A stretch of DNA of 7,751 nucleotides from an uncultured Eubacteriales bacterium. GTDB lineage: Bacteria > Bacillota > Clostridia > Oscillospirales > Oscillospiraceae. Location of the stretch: contig CABPXX010000052.1 of the NCBI GenBank assembly GCA_902461475.1, positions 1 through 7,751 on the forward strand, in the 5' to 3' direction. A program made the translations under genes and the position numbers. The notes beneath the pieces are model-generated. The model was not told the DNA's origin and made no database searches. It worked only from the letters and a program-made list of their open reading frames with translations. Below, piece by piece: positions 1 to 5,996 of this stretch (position 1 is its first letter; each line of letters begins with the position of its first letter).

Positions 1-1207
1 CACACAGCAGCTTGACCAAGGTGGTCTTACCCGCTCCATTCAGGCCCACAATGGCCACCTTTTCCCCGGGATGAAGAGTAAAAGACAGGTCCGTGATGGT
101 GTCCTTCTCGGCCCCGGGATAGCGGTAGGACACATGGTCCAGCAGAATCTCGCACTCCTTCAAACCTTGGGGCAGCGGCGCTCCCTCCTCAAATGCAAAG
201 GGCTCTGGCCACTCCAAAAACTCCCGCAGATTGGACAATTCCAGGCTCTGGCGGTGGAGGGTGGAAACCTGCTCCATGATGCCCTTCACCCACTGGGTAA
301 AGCCGCTGATAGCGGCAAAGTACAGCAGGAACTGGGAGGCGGGCAATCCCTGGGTCAGGGTCAGCCAGATCAGGTAGGCGTAGGCGCCGCCGTTGCGCAG
401 CAGGGTGAGAAGGGCATCCACCACATGCACCCCAAAATACACCCGCTCCCGTCGGGTCAAAAAGGCCTGGTAGGCGCGCATGGCACTTCCCCACACCTCG
501 TCCAGCCAGGGTCGCAAGCCGAATATCCGAATATCCTGGGCATATTCCCGCTTGGTTGCCACATCTTTGGCATAATAAATGGTTTTCAGGCTGGCCGCCC
601 GCTCCTCCCGGTGGCGATAGCCCCAGCCCTCCAAGTGCTGGCTGACCATAAATCCCACTGCTGTGGTGAGCACCACCAGAGTCACCATCCAGCCGTTGAG
701 ACCTGAGAGCAACAGCAGATACACCGCAAACCCCAACACGTTGGTCAAAATATCCATCCAGGTGGTCCAGATCGCCTCGGCTGCATCCACATTTCCGTCG
801 CAGGTACGGTATGCCAAATTCTCATACTCTCGAAATTTTGTGTCTAATAGATTTGCATAGGAGGTTCCGGTTATTTTCCGTGAAATCCGTGCTGACATCT
901 CCGTGCGCACCTCAATGCGGCCAAACAGGGCATTGGTATTCAAGTAGCTCTTTCCCCCCCACATCAGCAACAGCGCCAGGGTAAACACCCCGATGGTGGC
1001 CAGCAGCTGAGGAAGGGGCACATGCCCCTCCACCTGGCCCAGCACCACAGGGACAAAGAGCATTTCCACCACCGTAGCCCCGGCGGTGGCCACCGCCAGC
1101 AGCAGGCAAATGAGCAGCACCGAGGGGCAGTTGTCCCACGCCGCTTTGACAAAGTAGGCGGTATTCTGCCACATGTTATATGTGGGCTTTTTCTTCTTCT
1201 CCTTCAT
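1..1207 (-). CDS. ABC exporter, fused permease-ATPase (3' end outside window)
   Basis: Half-transporter of the ABC exporter type: a membrane domain followed by a nucleotide-binding domain, expected to dimerise in the cytoplasmic membrane and drive export by ATP hydrolysis; the substrate cannot be told. The start is ATG at 1207, preceded by a GAGGTGAG ribosome binding site, and opens with a Lys-rich cytoplasmic head (MKEKKKK). Hydrophobic segments lie near residues 30-55, 64-85, 145-190 and 255-300, consistent with six spans. A coupling-helix-like stretch (AKDVATKREYAQDIRIFGL) is near 205-225. The ATPase domain begins near 355 with an A-loop (VSYRYPG) and reaches Walker A, GLNGAGKTT, at about 388-396. 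Walker A is in frame with the start, so there is no net frameshift. The usual length is about 580-600 residues; 402 codons are visible, and Walker B and the signature motif lie outside. It follows the kinase gene but is separated from it by a strong terminator. Domain assignment is firm; cargo is unknown. Confidence 0.93.
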   Translation of the reverse strand, partial: MKEKKKKPTYNMWQNTAYFVKAAWDNCPSVLLICLLLAVATAGATVVEMLFVPVVLGQVEGHVPLPQLLATIGVFTLALLLMWGGKSYLNTNALFGRIEVRTEMSARISRKITGTSYANLLDTKFREYENLAYRTCDGNVDAAEAIWTTWMDILTNVLGFAVYLLLLSGLNGWMVTLVVLTTAVGFMVSQHLEGWGYRHREERAASLKTIYYAKDVATKREYAQDIRIFGLRPWLDEVWGSAMRAYQAFLTRRERVYFGVHVVDALLTLLRNGGAYAYLIWLTLTQGLPASQFLLYFAAISGFTQWVKGIMEQVSTLHRQSLELSNLREFLEWPEPFAFEEGAPLPQGLKECEILLDHVSYRYPGAEKDTITDLSFTLHPGEKVAIVGLNGAGKTTLVKLLC

Positions 1208-1233
1208 GTTCTCACCTCACTGGTACCCTATCA

Positions 1234-1268
1234 CAAAAATTCGCCCCCGGAGTGATCCGGGGACGAAT
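1234..1268 (-). terminator. Rho-independent terminator after the kinase gene
   Basis: A 13-bp stem (arms 1239-1251 and 1256-1268, one G-T wobble, loop of 4) is followed on the minus strand by a T run ending at about 1235. It lies 27 bases downstream of the histidine kinase stop and 27 bases upstream of the ABC exporter start. A second small stem-loop (GGTGC/GCACC, 1280-1295) sits just upstream of it on the minus strand. The strength of the stem suggests substantial termination. Confidence 0.88.
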
Positions 1269-1295
1269 GGCAAATCTGGGGTGCTGAATTGCACC

Positions 1296-1958
1296 TCACA
1301 GCTGTGGAATTAAAATCTCAGTGGTAAAGGCCCCCGCCTCGCTGTTTCGGCTGAGGTAGCCGTCCAGGCGCTCCACAATGTCATCCATGCGCACCAATCC
1401 AAAGCCGTGGCCCTCCCCCTTGGTGGTGCGGAAGCCCTTGCCCACCTTGGAAAGCTTGCCCGTGGCAGTGAAGTTGGTGAAGGAGATGTAGAGCTGGGTG
1501 CCCTTCATGTCCATATACACCCGGATGAGCCGCTCCTGGGGGGGCAAGGCCAGGCTGGCCTCCATGGCGTTGTCAAAGAGGTTGCCCAGGATGACGCACA
1601 GGTCCAGCTCGGACATGGTGAGCTTCACCGGGATGTGGGCGTCCACATGCACCGGGATGTCCCGTGCCTTGGCCAAAGAGATTTTACTGTTCAAAATGGC
1701 ATCTGCCATGGCGTTGCCCGTCTTCACCACCGTGTCCACGGTGTTCAAATCCGTGTCCAGCAGGTCCAGATAGGACCGGATGGCCTCCAAATCCCCCTGG
1801 GCGGCGTAGGCCTTCATGGTCTGGATGTGGTTGCGGTAGTCGTGCCGCCAGCCCCGCATCTGCCGGTACATGTTCTCCACCTCTTGGTAGTGGGTGTCCA
1901 GCAGTTCCCGCTGGTAGTTCTCCAGCTTCTCATTCACCCGTTTGGATAGAAAACCCAT
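1296..1958 (-). CDS. Soluble GHKL sensor histidine kinase (AgrC/HPK10-like)
   Basis: A 220-residue histidine kinase that should phosphorylate the response regulator encoded just upstream. An amphipathic, probably coiled-coil stretch (1-35) leads to the H-box WRHDYRNH, with His39 the likely phosphorylated residue. The ATPase domain follows: N-box ILGNLFDNAMEA (about 123-134) and G-box GHGFGL (183-188), as in the AgrC/CitA-like GHKL group. AgrC-type kinases usually carry about 200 residues of membrane-spanning sensor before the H-box; here there is none and no signal peptide, so the protein should be cytoplasmic. The ATG at 1958 has an excellent GAGGAGGT site that overlaps the regulator's TGA stop, leaving a 10-base gap and implying translational coupling. 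The regulator's own stop lies directly upstream, so a missing N-terminal sensor cannot be recovered by a longer start. Kinase identity is certain; the input signal is unknown. Confidence 0.95.
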   Translation of the reverse strand: MGFLSKRVNEKLENYQRELLDTHYQEVENMYRQMRGWRHDYRNHIQTMKAYAAQGDLEAIRSYLDLLDTDLNTVDTVVKTGNAMADAILNSKISLAKARDIPVHVDAHIPVKLTMSELDLCVILGNLFDNAMEASLALPPQERLIRVYMDMKGTQLYISFTNFTATGKLSKVGKGFRTTKGEGHGFGLVRMDDIVERLDGYLSRNSEAGAFTTEILIPQL

Positions 1959-1968
1959 GGCGACCTCC

Positions 1969-2667
1969 TCAACTGTGGGCGATGATGGCCCGGTTCAGCC
2001 CCTCATAGGCGCCCCGGGGCAAGGGCAGCACGATGCCGTCGGAGAGTACCACCTGGGTTTTGGTCACCCGGCGCACCACCTCCAGATTCACCACCATGGA
2101 GCGGCCCAGGCGGTGGAACCGCCCGTCCAGGGCCTCCTCCAGGCGGCTGAGGGTGGACTTGGTGGTATAGTCTCCCTTGGCGTGTACCGTCACATAGTTG
2201 CGGCACACCTCCAGGTAGCGAATCTCCCCCAGGGGAATGCGCACCATCTCGCCCCCCTGCTCCAGGGTCAGCGCATGTTCCCGGCGGCGTACCTTGTCCA
2301 CCGCCCGGTCCAGCACCGCCCGCAGCTTGTCCCCATTCACGGGTTTGAGCAGGTAGTGGAGGGCCGCCACCTCATACCCTTCCGCGATATAGTCGGAGTA
2401 CCCGGTGATAAAGACGATCTGGACGTCCTGATTGTCCCGGCGAATCTCCTTGGCCATGGTCACTCCATCCAACTGGCCCATCTCAATGTCCAAGAGGAGG
2501 AGGTCGAACCGCTTTTCCTCGGCGTAGCGGAACAAAAAACTCTCTGCCGATGGAAACCGCTCCACATGGAGGGCAAGGTCCCGCTCCTGGGCCCAGGCAG
2601 ACAGAAAGGTCTCCACATAGGCGGCGTCGGTCTGGCTGTCGTCACAGATGCCCACCCGCAGTTCCAT
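1969..2667 (-). CDS. LytTR-family response regulator
   Basis: A 232-residue transcription regulator of the AgrA/LytR type. The receiver domain (1-120) shows the acidic pair Asp9/Asp10, the phosphorylation site Asp60 in LLLLDIEM, Thr88 (FITGYSDY) and Lys108 (YLLKPV). A LytTR DNA-binding domain follows from about 135 to 230, with the typical IRYLEVCRNYVTVHAKG and FHRLGRSMVVNLEVV stretches. The start is ATG at 2667, with AGGAGG nine bases upstream. It sits 24 bases after the GtrA stop and 10 bases before the kinase start, so it is probably co-transcribed with both. LytTR proteins normally bind paired direct repeats upstream of target promoters; I saw no convincing pair in the short gaps here. 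Likely targets include the neighbouring exporter, but this is inference from position alone. Confidence 0.96.
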   Translation of the reverse strand: MELRVGICDDSQTDAAYVETFLSAWAQERDLALHVERFPSAESFLFRYAEEKRFDLLLLDIEMGQLDGVTMAKEIRRDNQDVQIVFITGYSDYIAEGYEVAALHYLLKPVNGDKLRAVLDRAVDKVRRREHALTLEQGGEMVRIPLGEIRYLEVCRNYVTVHAKGDYTTKSTLSRLEEALDGRFHRLGRSMVVNLEVVRRVTKTQVVLSDGIVLPLPRGAYEGLNRAIIAHS

Positions 2668-2691
2668 GTTCCATTCCCTCCTCTGGTTTTC

Positions 2692-3111
2692 TTACTGGTT
2701 CTTCTCCGTGTTGCGGAAGGCAAAGAACCGCTGCCCGGCGTAGTTGAGCACCACGAACAGGCCTGCGCCCACCAGCATGGTCAGGTTGCCCTGCATCTGC
2801 TGGCTCAGCGGCATACCGGACAGAACCACTGCCACCGCAGGCTTGGCAATGCCATAGGCCAGCACCCAGCACACAGCAATGCTCAGCACAAATCGGCCCA
2901 CCACCTTCCAGCCTCGCTCTGCATTGCGGAAGGTGCTCAACACGCTGCCCACAATGTAGTTGGCGGCCGAGGACAGCCAGTAGCCCAGGTCTCCCCAGGT
3001 GTGCAGCCCGGCCAGGTTGTACAGGGCGAACATCACCCCAAACCCCACCGCCGTATTGAGAACGCCCACCATCAAAAAGCGGACAAAGGTCCCTTCAAAC
3101 AATTTCTTCAC
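2692..3111 (-). CDS. GtrA-family small membrane protein
   Basis: A 139-residue integral membrane protein of the GtrA family, whose members are linked to moving polyprenyl-phosphate-linked sugars across the membrane or to cell-surface polysaccharide synthesis. Four hydrophobic spans are visible at about 10-34, 41-60, 71-96 and 108-126. The family-typical RFLMVGVLNT near the N-terminus and the C-terminal NYAGQRFFAFR are present. I place the start at GTG 3111, with AAAGGAG (3120-3126) eight bases upstream. A longer reading from TTG 3144 would begin inside the preceding terminator hairpin and is unlikely. No glycosyltransferase, the usual GtrA neighbour, is in the window. Instead it precedes a two-component pair by 24 bases, which hints that it may share their regulon. 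Family assignment is strong; the actual substrate is unknown. Confidence 0.9.
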   Translation of the reverse strand: MKKLFEGTFVRFLMVGVLNTAVGFGVMFALYNLAGLHTWGDLGYWLSSAANYIVGSVLSTFRNAERGWKVVGRFVLSIAVCWVLAYGIAKPAVAVVLSGMPLSQQMQGNLTMLVGAGLFVVLNYAGQRFFAFRNTEKNQ

Positions 3112-3119
3112 AAAATACG

Positions 3120-3126
3120 CTCCTTT
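3120..3126 (-). promoter_or_regulatory. Ribosome binding site fixing the GtrA start
   Basis: AAAGGAG on the minus strand lies eight bases before GTG 3111. It decides the start of the GtrA gene in favour of GTG 3111 over the upstream in-frame TTG at 3144, which has no such site and lies within the terminator stem. Confidence 0.8.
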
Positions 3127-3131
3127 GGTGC

Positions 3132-3164
3132 AAAAAAAGGGCAAGCACCGGGCTTGCCCCTTTT
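3132..3164 (-). terminator. Rho-independent terminator after fprA
   Basis: A GGGCAAG/CTTGCCC stem (3153-3159 and 3139-3145 on the minus strand) with a 7-base loop is followed by seven T residues (3138-3132). Upstream A residues (3161-3164) could extend the stem against the T run. It begins 15 bases after the fprA stop, and the T run ends only 20 bases before the GtrA GTG start. Confidence 0.9.
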
Positions 3165-3179
3165 CTGTCGTGATTGAGA

Positions 3180-4352
3180 TTAGTCCAGAGTGGCCTTGAC
3201 CGCCTTGGCCAGCTCACCCAGAGCGGCGCGGCTGGTATCGTCCAGAGCGGAACGGATGGTGACCACCTGGTCCATCACGGTGATGTTCTTCAACTGGTCC
3301 AGAGCGGCCCGCATCTCCTTGGCGGCCAGAGGAGCCCAAGTGCCGTTCTCCACCAGAGCCACGGTGCGGTTCTGGAAGGCCTTGGTCTTCAGGCGATAGA
3401 GGAAGGTCGCCATGGGAGTGAAGACAAAGTTATCGTAGGTGGAGGCAGCCAGCACCAGGTTGGTGTACTGGAAGGCCTTGGCCACAGCCTTGGCCCAATC
3501 CTCACGGGTCAGGTCGATGGCTTCCACCTTCACGCCTTCGGCCTTGAGCATCTCTACCAGCTCCAGAGCGGCCTTGGCGGTGTTGCCGTGGATGGAGGCA
3601 TAAGCCACCAGCACGCCCTTCTCCTCAGGCTGATAGGTGCTCCACTGGGTGTACTTCTCCAGGGCCAGGCCGATGGCATCTCCGGTGAGCACAGGACCGT
3701 GGAGGGGAGCCACCACGGCGATGTCCAGGCCGGCGGCCTTCTTCAGCAGGGCCTGCACCTGGGGGCCAAACTTGCCCACGATGTTCAGATAGTAGCGGCG
3801 GGCCTCTTCCACCCACTCGGTCTCGGGGTTTCCATCGCCAAAGCGTCCGAATCCGTCGGCGGAGAACAGCACCTTCTCCTTGGCCTCATAGGACACCATG
3901 GCCTCAGGCCAGTGCACCATGGGTGCCATAACGAAGGTGAGGCTGTGCTCGCCCAGCTCCACCACGTCGCCCTCCTTGACCACCACAGCCCGGTCGGTGT
4001 AATCCACACCAGTGAACTGCTTGAGCATGGGGAAGGTCTTGGCGTTGCCAATGAGCTTCATCTGGGGATAACGCTGAGCCACTTGGGCCACACTACCAGC
4101 GTGGTCGGGCTCCATGTGATGTACCACCAGGTAGTCGGGCTGACGATCGCCCAGCACCTCGTCCAGGTTGGCCAGCCACTCCTGGGTCTTGCGGGGGTCC
4201 ACGGTGTCCAGAATGGCCACCTTCTCGTCCACGATCACATAGGAGTTGTAGGTAACGCCCTGGGGCACTACATACTGGCTTTCAAACAGGTCAATGTCGG
4301 GATCATAGCAGCCGACCCGATAAATAGATGTCGAATTGAGCAGTTGATTCAC
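3180..4352 (-). CDS. fprA: Class A flavodiiron protein (FprA, A-type flavoprotein)
   Basis: A cytoplasmic flavodiiron protein that reduces O2 to water (and/or NO to N2O), usually fed electrons by rubredoxin; it protects anaerobes. Numbered from the upstream GTG at 4361 (393 residues), the metallo-beta-lactamase-like domain (about 1-245) carries diiron ligands H82-x-E84-x-D86-H87, H150 (VHWPE), D169 (SADGFG) and H221 (APLHGP), all expected positions filled. A flavodoxin domain follows from about 249, with the FMN phosphate loop ASIHGNTAKAA and further FMN-contact loops STYDNF and ENGTWAP. There is no C-terminal rubredoxin fusion, so this is the simple two-domain class. I prefer GTG 4352 (390 residues) as start: AGAGAGG ends 10 bases before it, but only 1 base before GTG 4361. 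It has its own promoter and a terminator after the stop. No rubredoxin gene is seen nearby. O2 versus NO preference cannot be read from the sequence. Confidence 0.96.
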   Translation of the reverse strand: MNQLLNSTSIYRVGCYDPDIDLFESQYVVPQGVTYNSYVIVDEKVAILDTVDPRKTQEWLANLDEVLGDRQPDYLVVHHMEPDHAGSVAQVAQRYPQMKLIGNAKTFPMLKQFTGVDYTDRAVVVKEGDVVELGEHSLTFVMAPMVHWPEAMVSYEAKEKVLFSADGFGRFGDGNPETEWVEEARRYYLNIVGKFGPQVQALLKKAAGLDIAVVAPLHGPVLTGDAIGLALEKYTQWSTYQPEEKGVLVAYASIHGNTAKAALELVEMLKAEGVKVEAIDLTREDWAKAVAKAFQYTNLVLAASTYDNFVFTPMATFLYRLKTKAFQNRTVALVENGTWAPLAAKEMRAALDQLKNITVMDQVVTIRSALDDTSRAALGELAKAVKATLD

Positions 4353-4384
4353 AGTGATCACACCTCTCTTTATATATCCCCACT

Positions 4385-4413
4385 ATTTTACTATGAGTTG
4401 ATACCACCGTCAA
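4385..4413 (-). promoter_or_regulatory. fprA sigma-A promoter
   Basis: On the minus strand, TTGACG (4413-4408) and TAAAAT (4390-4385) are separated by exactly 17 bases. Transcription should begin near 4378, giving a short leader with the AGAGAGG ribosome binding site. It is one of two divergent promoters between fprA and the DegV gene. Confidence 0.85.
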
Positions 4414-4489
4414 GGAACTTTTTCTACAATTTCACTTGATACGATTATTCCCAATTTGTAAATCCTTCCTTTGCCCTCCCCTTCTTTCC

Positions 4490-4518
4490 TTGACTTTACA
4501 GATTGGGTCTGCTAGAAT
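4490..4518 (+). promoter_or_regulatory. degV-like gene sigma-A promoter
   Basis: TTGACT (4490-4495) and TAGAAT (4513-4518) are separated by 17 bases. Transcription should start near 4525, about 28 bases before the ATG at 4553. Confidence 0.85.
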
Positions 4519-4552
4519 TTAATTGCAAAAATGATATTAGGGGTTTTTGTTT

Positions 4553-5389
4553 ATGAGTTTTAAAATTATTGTCGATAGCTGCTGCGACCTCAGCCCCGAA
4601 TTGCTCCGGTCCGGCATTTTCCATAGTGTTCCCCTGACCATATATGTGGGTGAGAACGAGTTCCGGGATGATGACACCTTGGTACCTCAGACCCTGGTGG
4701 ATGCCATGGCCATGTGCCAGGAGGCCTCCCACACCGCCTGTCCCTCTCCGGCGGACTATCTGGACGCCTTTGAGGCGGTAGATGGAGACATTTATGTGGT
4801 CACCCTCTCCGCTCTGCTCTCTGGCTCCCACAACAGCGCGTGGCAGGCCGCCCAGATGTTTGTGGAGGAGCACCCCGAGCGCAACATCCGGGTGTTTAAC
4901 TCCTGCTCTGCCTCCTCTGGAGAAACCCTCATCGCTCTGAAAATCTCCGAGTTGGCCTCTTCTGGTATGCCCTTTGCCCAAGTGGTGGCCCAGGTGGAAA
5001 AATATATCACCGAGATGAACACCCTGTTCGTGCTGGAAAACCTGGACATGCTGCGCAAGGCCGGACGTTTGACCCGGGTGCAGTCTCTGGTCACCGGGGC
5101 ACTGCGAGTGAAACTGGTGATGGGCTCCACCCCTCAGGGCGAGATCAAGAAGCACACCCAGGCCCTGTCCATCAAGCAGGCGCTGAACAAGCTGGTGGAC
5201 ATCGTGGCTGCCGACGAGAACCACAAGGGCAAGTTGCTGTGTATTGCCCATTGTCTGTGCCGGGAGCGGGCTGAATATCTGCGCATGATGATTCTCAAGA
5301 CCTGCGAGGTCTCCGATGTGCTCATCACAGAGACCCGGGGCATCAGCTCCTTCTACGCCAACAACGGCGGCGTGGTGGTGGCCTACTAA
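4553..5389 (+). CDS. DegV-family fatty-acid-binding protein
   Basis: A 278-residue DegV-family (DUF194) protein. Family members bind a long-chain fatty acid in a deep pocket; the FakB members present it to the kinase FakA for phosphorylation. The N-terminal MSFKIIVDSCCDLSPE has the typical D-S-x-x-D-L opening. PSPADY (64-69) and TLSALLSGSHNSA (84-96) correspond to the ligand-head region, and NSCSASSGE (117-124) and NLDMLRKAGRLTR (163-175) are other hallmark stretches; the GGVVVAY tail is also typical. I choose ATG 4553: AGGGG at 4539-4543 lies nine bases upstream, whereas the in-frame TTG at 4547 is only three bases from it. No fakA is visible, so whether it serves exogenous fatty-acid uptake is open. 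It heads a transcript with the small membrane protein that follows. Confidence 0.94.
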   Translation: MSFKIIVDSCCDLSPELLRSGIFHSVPLTIYVGENEFRDDDTLVPQTLVDAMAMCQEASHTACPSPADYLDAFEAVDGDIYVVTLSALLSGSHNSAWQAAQMFVEEHPERNIRVFNSCSASSGETLIALKISELASSGMPFAQVVAQVEKYITEMNTLFVLENLDMLRKAGRLTRVQSLVTGALRVKLVMGSTPQGEIKKHTQALSIKQALNKLVDIVAADENHKGKLLCIAHCLCRERAEYLRMMILKTCEVSDVLITETRGISSFYANNGGVVVAY

Positions 5390-5416
5390 TCTCCAGAAGA
5401 GAAAGGAGCGTTTCCC

Positions 5417-5554
5417 ATGGATCAGCCGTCCAAGCGCGATCAGCGGCGCGCCCTGTTCTTCCGCCGCTGGCTGTACTGGGTGCTCATTACCACCCTGGTG
5501 CTGTGTGTCATTGGGTTGGGGGTCAATGTGGCGGAGTGGTTGGGCATTCTGTGA
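5417..5554 (+). CDS. Small single-span membrane protein (45 residues)
   Basis: A short gene, easily missed, that begins 27 bases after the DegV stop. AAAGGAG ends eight bases before the ATG at 5417, a strong initiation site. The product has a basic hydrophilic head (MDQPSKRDQRRALFFRR), one hydrophobic span of about 22-24 residues (about 18-41: LYWVLITTLVLCVIGLGVNVA), and a short tail (EWLGIL). The Arg-rich head before the span predicts an N-in orientation. Its stop is 40 bases before a terminator, and no other gene lies between, so it is probably co-transcribed with the DegV gene. I do not recognise a family and assign no function; one possibility is a membrane partner for lipid handling. Confidence 0.75.
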   Translation: MDQPSKRDQRRALFFRRWLYWVLITTLVLCVIGLGVNVAEWLGIL

Positions 5555-5594
5555 CAGAATACCACCTTTCACTTCCTATCCTGTAAATAAAAAC

Positions 5595-5630
5595 ATCCCT
5601 GTGACTTGGATGTCACAGGGATTCTTTTTT
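5595..5630 (+). terminator. Rho-independent terminator of the degV-like transcript
   Basis: A perfect 11-bp stem, ATCCCTGTGAC (5595-5605) with GTCACAGGGAT (5612-5622), has a 6-base loop and is followed by a T-rich run up to 5630. It lies 40 bases after the 45-residue gene. The A-rich stretch before the stem may also allow weak termination in the opposite direction. Confidence 0.92.
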
Positions 5631-5641
5631 GAAGTGTAAAG

Positions 5642-5682
5642 AGAAAATAGAAATCCCGAACGCGTTTGCGTTCGGGATTTCT
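5642..5682 (-). terminator. Rho-independent terminator of the tRNA-Ser transcript
   Basis: A perfect inverted repeat (5649-5663 and 5668-5682, 15 bp, 4-base loop) is followed on the minus strand by ATTTTCTC. It ends the left-facing tRNA transcript. Its stem begins at, or one base after, the encoded CCA of tRNA-Ser(GCU). It faces the terminator at 5595-5630, so the two convergent transcripts are closed back to back. Confidence 0.88.
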
Positions 5683-5773
5683 GGCGCGGAAGGAGGGATT
5701 TGAACCCTCGCGCGGCTTTGGACCGCCTACTCCCTTAGCAGGGGAGCCCCTTCGGCCTCTTGGGTACTTCCGC
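5682..5773 (-). tRNA. tRNA-Ser (anticodon GCU)
   Basis: Reads AGC/AGU serine codons. The acceptor stem is GCGGAAG/CTTCCGC, with discriminator G and an encoded CCA (5684-5682). The anticodon stem CTCCC/GGGAG holds loop CTGCTAA, with anticodon GCT at 5739-5737. The long variable arm is that of a class II tRNA, and the T-arm is GAGGG-TTCAAAT-CCCTC. It is 92 bases long including CCA. It lies 27 bases downstream of tRNA-Ser(UGA) on the same transcript and is followed at once by the terminator. Confidence 0.97.
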
Positions 5774-5800
5774 AGACCGAATAAAAAGAAAATATAAAAT

Positions 5801-5887
5801 TGGCGGAGAGGGTGGGATTCGAACCCACGGCCCTTTCGAGTCACTAGTTTTCAAGACTAGCTCCTTAAACCACTCGGACACCTCTCC
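5801..5887 (-). tRNA. tRNA-Ser (anticodon UGA)
   Basis: Reads UCN codons, chiefly UCA. The acceptor stem is GGAGAGG/CCTCTCC, with discriminator G and an encoded CCA (5803-5801). The anticodon stem CTAGT/ACTAG holds loop CTTGAAA, with anticodon TGA at 5853-5851. The variable arm is long (class II) and the T-arm is GTGGG-TTCGAAT-CCCAC. It is 87 bases long and is the first of two serine tRNAs in tandem. Confidence 0.97.
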
Positions 5888-5919
5888 ATGACGGAGCTTG
5901 CAGCCCAAATGCAAGAGCT

Positions 5920-5948
5920 ATCTTACCATAGGGTTCCCATTCTGTCAA
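5920..5948 (-). promoter_or_regulatory. tRNA-Ser operon sigma-A promoter
   Basis: On the minus strand, consensus TTGACA (5948-5943) and TAAGAT (5925-5920) are separated by 17 bases. Transcription should begin near 5913, about 25 bases before the first tRNA. Confidence 0.88.
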
Positions 5949-5996
5949 GACATTTTTCACAATTTCTTCCCCCTCTTTTTCCCCATCCTTTGTTCC

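Noticed and set aside
1298..1307. Perfect 10-base palindrome CACAGCTGTG at the end of the kinase gene
   Set aside because: It lies in the last codons and stop of the kinase and is short enough to be chance; there is no second copy near the exporter start to suggest an operator.
3112..3144. Eleven-residue N-terminal extension of GtrA from TTG 3144
   Set aside because: It starts inside the terminator stem of fprA with no ribosome site, whereas GTG 3111 has AAAGGAG at ideal spacing.
1942..3177. Long open frame on the plus strand (411 codons) opposite the regulator and GtrA genes
   Set aside because: It is the antisense shadow of GC-rich genes; it lacks a ribosome site and any recognisable domain, while the minus strand encodes clear LytTR and GtrA proteins.
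3174..4439. Plus-strand open frame of 421 codons opposite fprA
   Set aside because: It mirrors the fprA coding sequence and runs through the fprA promoter; its His/Gly/Leu/Val-rich composition is typical of antisense translation of GC-rich coding DNA.
4496..5572. Minus-strand open frame of 358 codons opposite the DegV-family gene
   Set aside because: It is an antisense shadow with no motif. It overlaps the promoter and the 45-residue gene, and the plus strand has the full DegV signature.
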